From Bacteroidales bacterium (lineage in GTDB: Bacteria; Bacteroidota; Bacteroidia; Bacteroidales; UBA12077), in contig JAUVUS010000119.1 in the NCBI GenBank assembly GCA_030600865.1, positions 1 through 7,418 on the forward strand: DNA of 7,418 nt, written 5' to 3'. How positions within the stretch are numbered: position 1 is the first letter of the stretch; every line of letters begins with the position of its first letter. Under the pieces are notes generated by a model. The model did not search any database. It was not told where the DNA came from and saw nothing but the letters and a program-made list of their open reading frames with translations. Positions 6,381 through 7,418 of this stretch are shown here, piece after piece. The position numbers and the translations under genes are program-made.

Positions 6381-7418
6381 TCATTTAATTTCTTTCGGAT
6401 AACACAAAAAATATTTACGTACAGTTTTTGATAAAACCGATGTATTTAACATATCTGAAGCCTTGGCTATATCAATAATTGTTCCATCTTTATATAAAAT
6501 TTGAATTTTATCGTCGAAAGCACTGTAAGCATTTTTACTAATATGATCGGTAAAAACAAAAAAATCTATTTCTTCTTTCGATAAATTTAATTTTTGTGAA
6601 GCTTCCCTTTTTAGTTTTGAAATTTTAGCATTTTCAAATGGAGTATCTTGAATTTCAATTTTTAATAATTTCCTGTTAAGTAGTCTTTCGGATAGCATAG
6701 ATAGTACTTTGTCAGAACTATTAATCCATCTTTTTGCTAAACTAAAAATATCTGTATCGTCAATTGCAGAAAAGTTATTCAATAAGACTGAAAAATCAGA
6801 TTTGTCTAATTGTGGATTATTTAGGAAGAATTCTAGTGCTTTTGTTAGATAAATATCTTTTTTATTTAAAGCTAAATATCTTACACGTTTGAAAATTTGT
6901 ATTAATAACTGTTCTGCTGAAACAACTGTTTTATGTAAATAAACCTGCCAGTACATTAACCATCGGGCAATAAGAAATTTTTCTATTGAATGAATCCCTT
7001 TTGCTTCAACAACTAACTGATCGTTTACAACATTCAGCATTTTAATTATTCTGTCCGATCCAATTACTCCTTCCGAAACCCCGGTGTAAAAGCTATCCCT
7101 TCGGAGATAGTCAAGCCGGTCAACATCTAACTGGCTTGAAATTAGTTGATGGAGGAATTTTTTATGATATTGATTTTTGAAAATTTTTATTGCCAGGCTT
7201 AGCTTTCCATTATATTCTTTATTCAACGATTCCATAAATAACAAGGAAAGTTCCTCGTGCCCGTATTTTTCAACAATTATATTTTCAAGCGTGTGAGAAA
7301 AAGGGCCATGTCCAATATCATGCAGTAATATTGCCAGCGTAACTGCTTCTTCTTCGTCATTTGTAATTTCAATATTTTTTGATTTGAGAACATTTATAGC
7401 TAGAGTTAATAAATGAAC
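6381..7418 (-). CDS. HD-domain phosphohydrolase (dNTPase-like), N-terminus beyond window
   Basis: The minus-strand frame is open to the last base of the window, giving 345 visible residues; the beginning lies to the right. Relatives are about 400 residues, so roughly 60 should be missing, probably including the first metal-binding His of the HD domain. Seen: the HD motif LLHDIGHGPFSH, with His-Asp at 7322-7317, and a second block LDVDRLDYLRRD at 7130-7095, the SAMHD1/dGTPase-like signature containing the last metal-ligand Asp. Known: proteins of this type (for example Bacillus YwfO) are dNTP triphosphohydrolases or related phosphohydrolases; the substrate here cannot be read from sequence. 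The C-terminal ~200 residues are helical and end in a mixed strand region of unknown role. A TTG at 7244 is not a start, because the HD motif lies upstream of it in the same frame. The gene ends in TGA 53 bp before lpxD and may share its transcript. Confidence 0.88.
   Translation of the reverse strand, partial: VHLLTLAINVLKSKNIEITNDEEEAVTLAILLHDIGHGPFSHTLENIIVEKYGHEELSLLFMESLNKEYNGKLSLAIKIFKNQYHKKFLHQLISSQLDVDRLDYLRRDSFYTGVSEGVIGSDRIIKMLNVVNDQLVVEAKGIHSIEKFLIARWLMYWQVYLHKTVVSAEQLLIQIFKRVRYLALNKKDIYLTKALEFFLNNPQLDKSDFSVLLNNFSAIDDTDIFSLAKRWINSSDKVLSMLSERLLNRKLLKIEIQDTPFENAKISKLKREASQKLNLSKEEIDFFVFTDHISKNAYSAFDDKIQILYKDGTIIDIAKASDMLNTSVLSKTVRKYFLCYPKEIK

Noticed and set aside
7242..7244. TTG at 7244 as the start of the HD-domain gene
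   Set aside because: The same frame continues to the window end and encodes the HD motif upstream of this codon, so starting here would remove the catalytic centre.
1..7418. Mobile elements, tRNA, rRNA, riboswitches or phage genes
   Set aside because: No transposase, integrase, terminal inverted repeats, cloverleaf or conserved RNA motif was visible, and the non-coding gaps are all 120 bp or shorter.

Overview
This 7.4-kb window is AT-rich and fully packed with genes. It looks like a chromosomal segment of a Bacteroidota bacterium, plausibly from the Bacteroidales/Marinilabiliales side, but the sequence supports nothing firmer below phylum. Three things point there: a fused LpxC-FabZ polypeptide, gene starts with A-rich leaders instead of Shine-Dalgarno sites, and candidate promoters of the Bacteroidota type (TTTG, about 20 nt, TAnnTTTG). 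No mobile element, tRNA, rRNA, CRISPR array or phage gene was seen.

The left part (1-2980, + strand) holds two genes. The first is the 3' portion of a large ABCG-like half-transporter, with the ATPase domain first and the membrane domain second; its beginning lies before base 1. After 103 bp comes a small SiaC/DUF1987-family protein, a type of phospho-switch regulator, carrying an unexplained basic C-terminal extension of about 45 residues.

The right part (2988-7418, - strand) is a lipid A cluster, read from high to low coordinates: an HD-domain phosphohydrolase (its N-terminus is cut off by the window end), lpxD, lpxC-fabZ and lpxA. LpxA acylates UDP-GlcNAc, LpxC deacetylates the product and LpxD adds the second acyl chain, so the first three committed steps of lipid A synthesis are encoded side by side. 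The FabZ half of the fusion works on 3-hydroxyacyl-ACP, the same pool that LpxA and LpxD draw on. Catalytic residues are intact in all of these enzymes.

The two halves converge, with only 7 bp between the stop codons of siaC and lpxA and no strong terminator between them. Most of the window is conserved core biology. The part most worth a second look is the SiaC-like protein: its extension, its position behind an ABC exporter, and the absence from the window of any SiaA/SiaB/SiaD partner.
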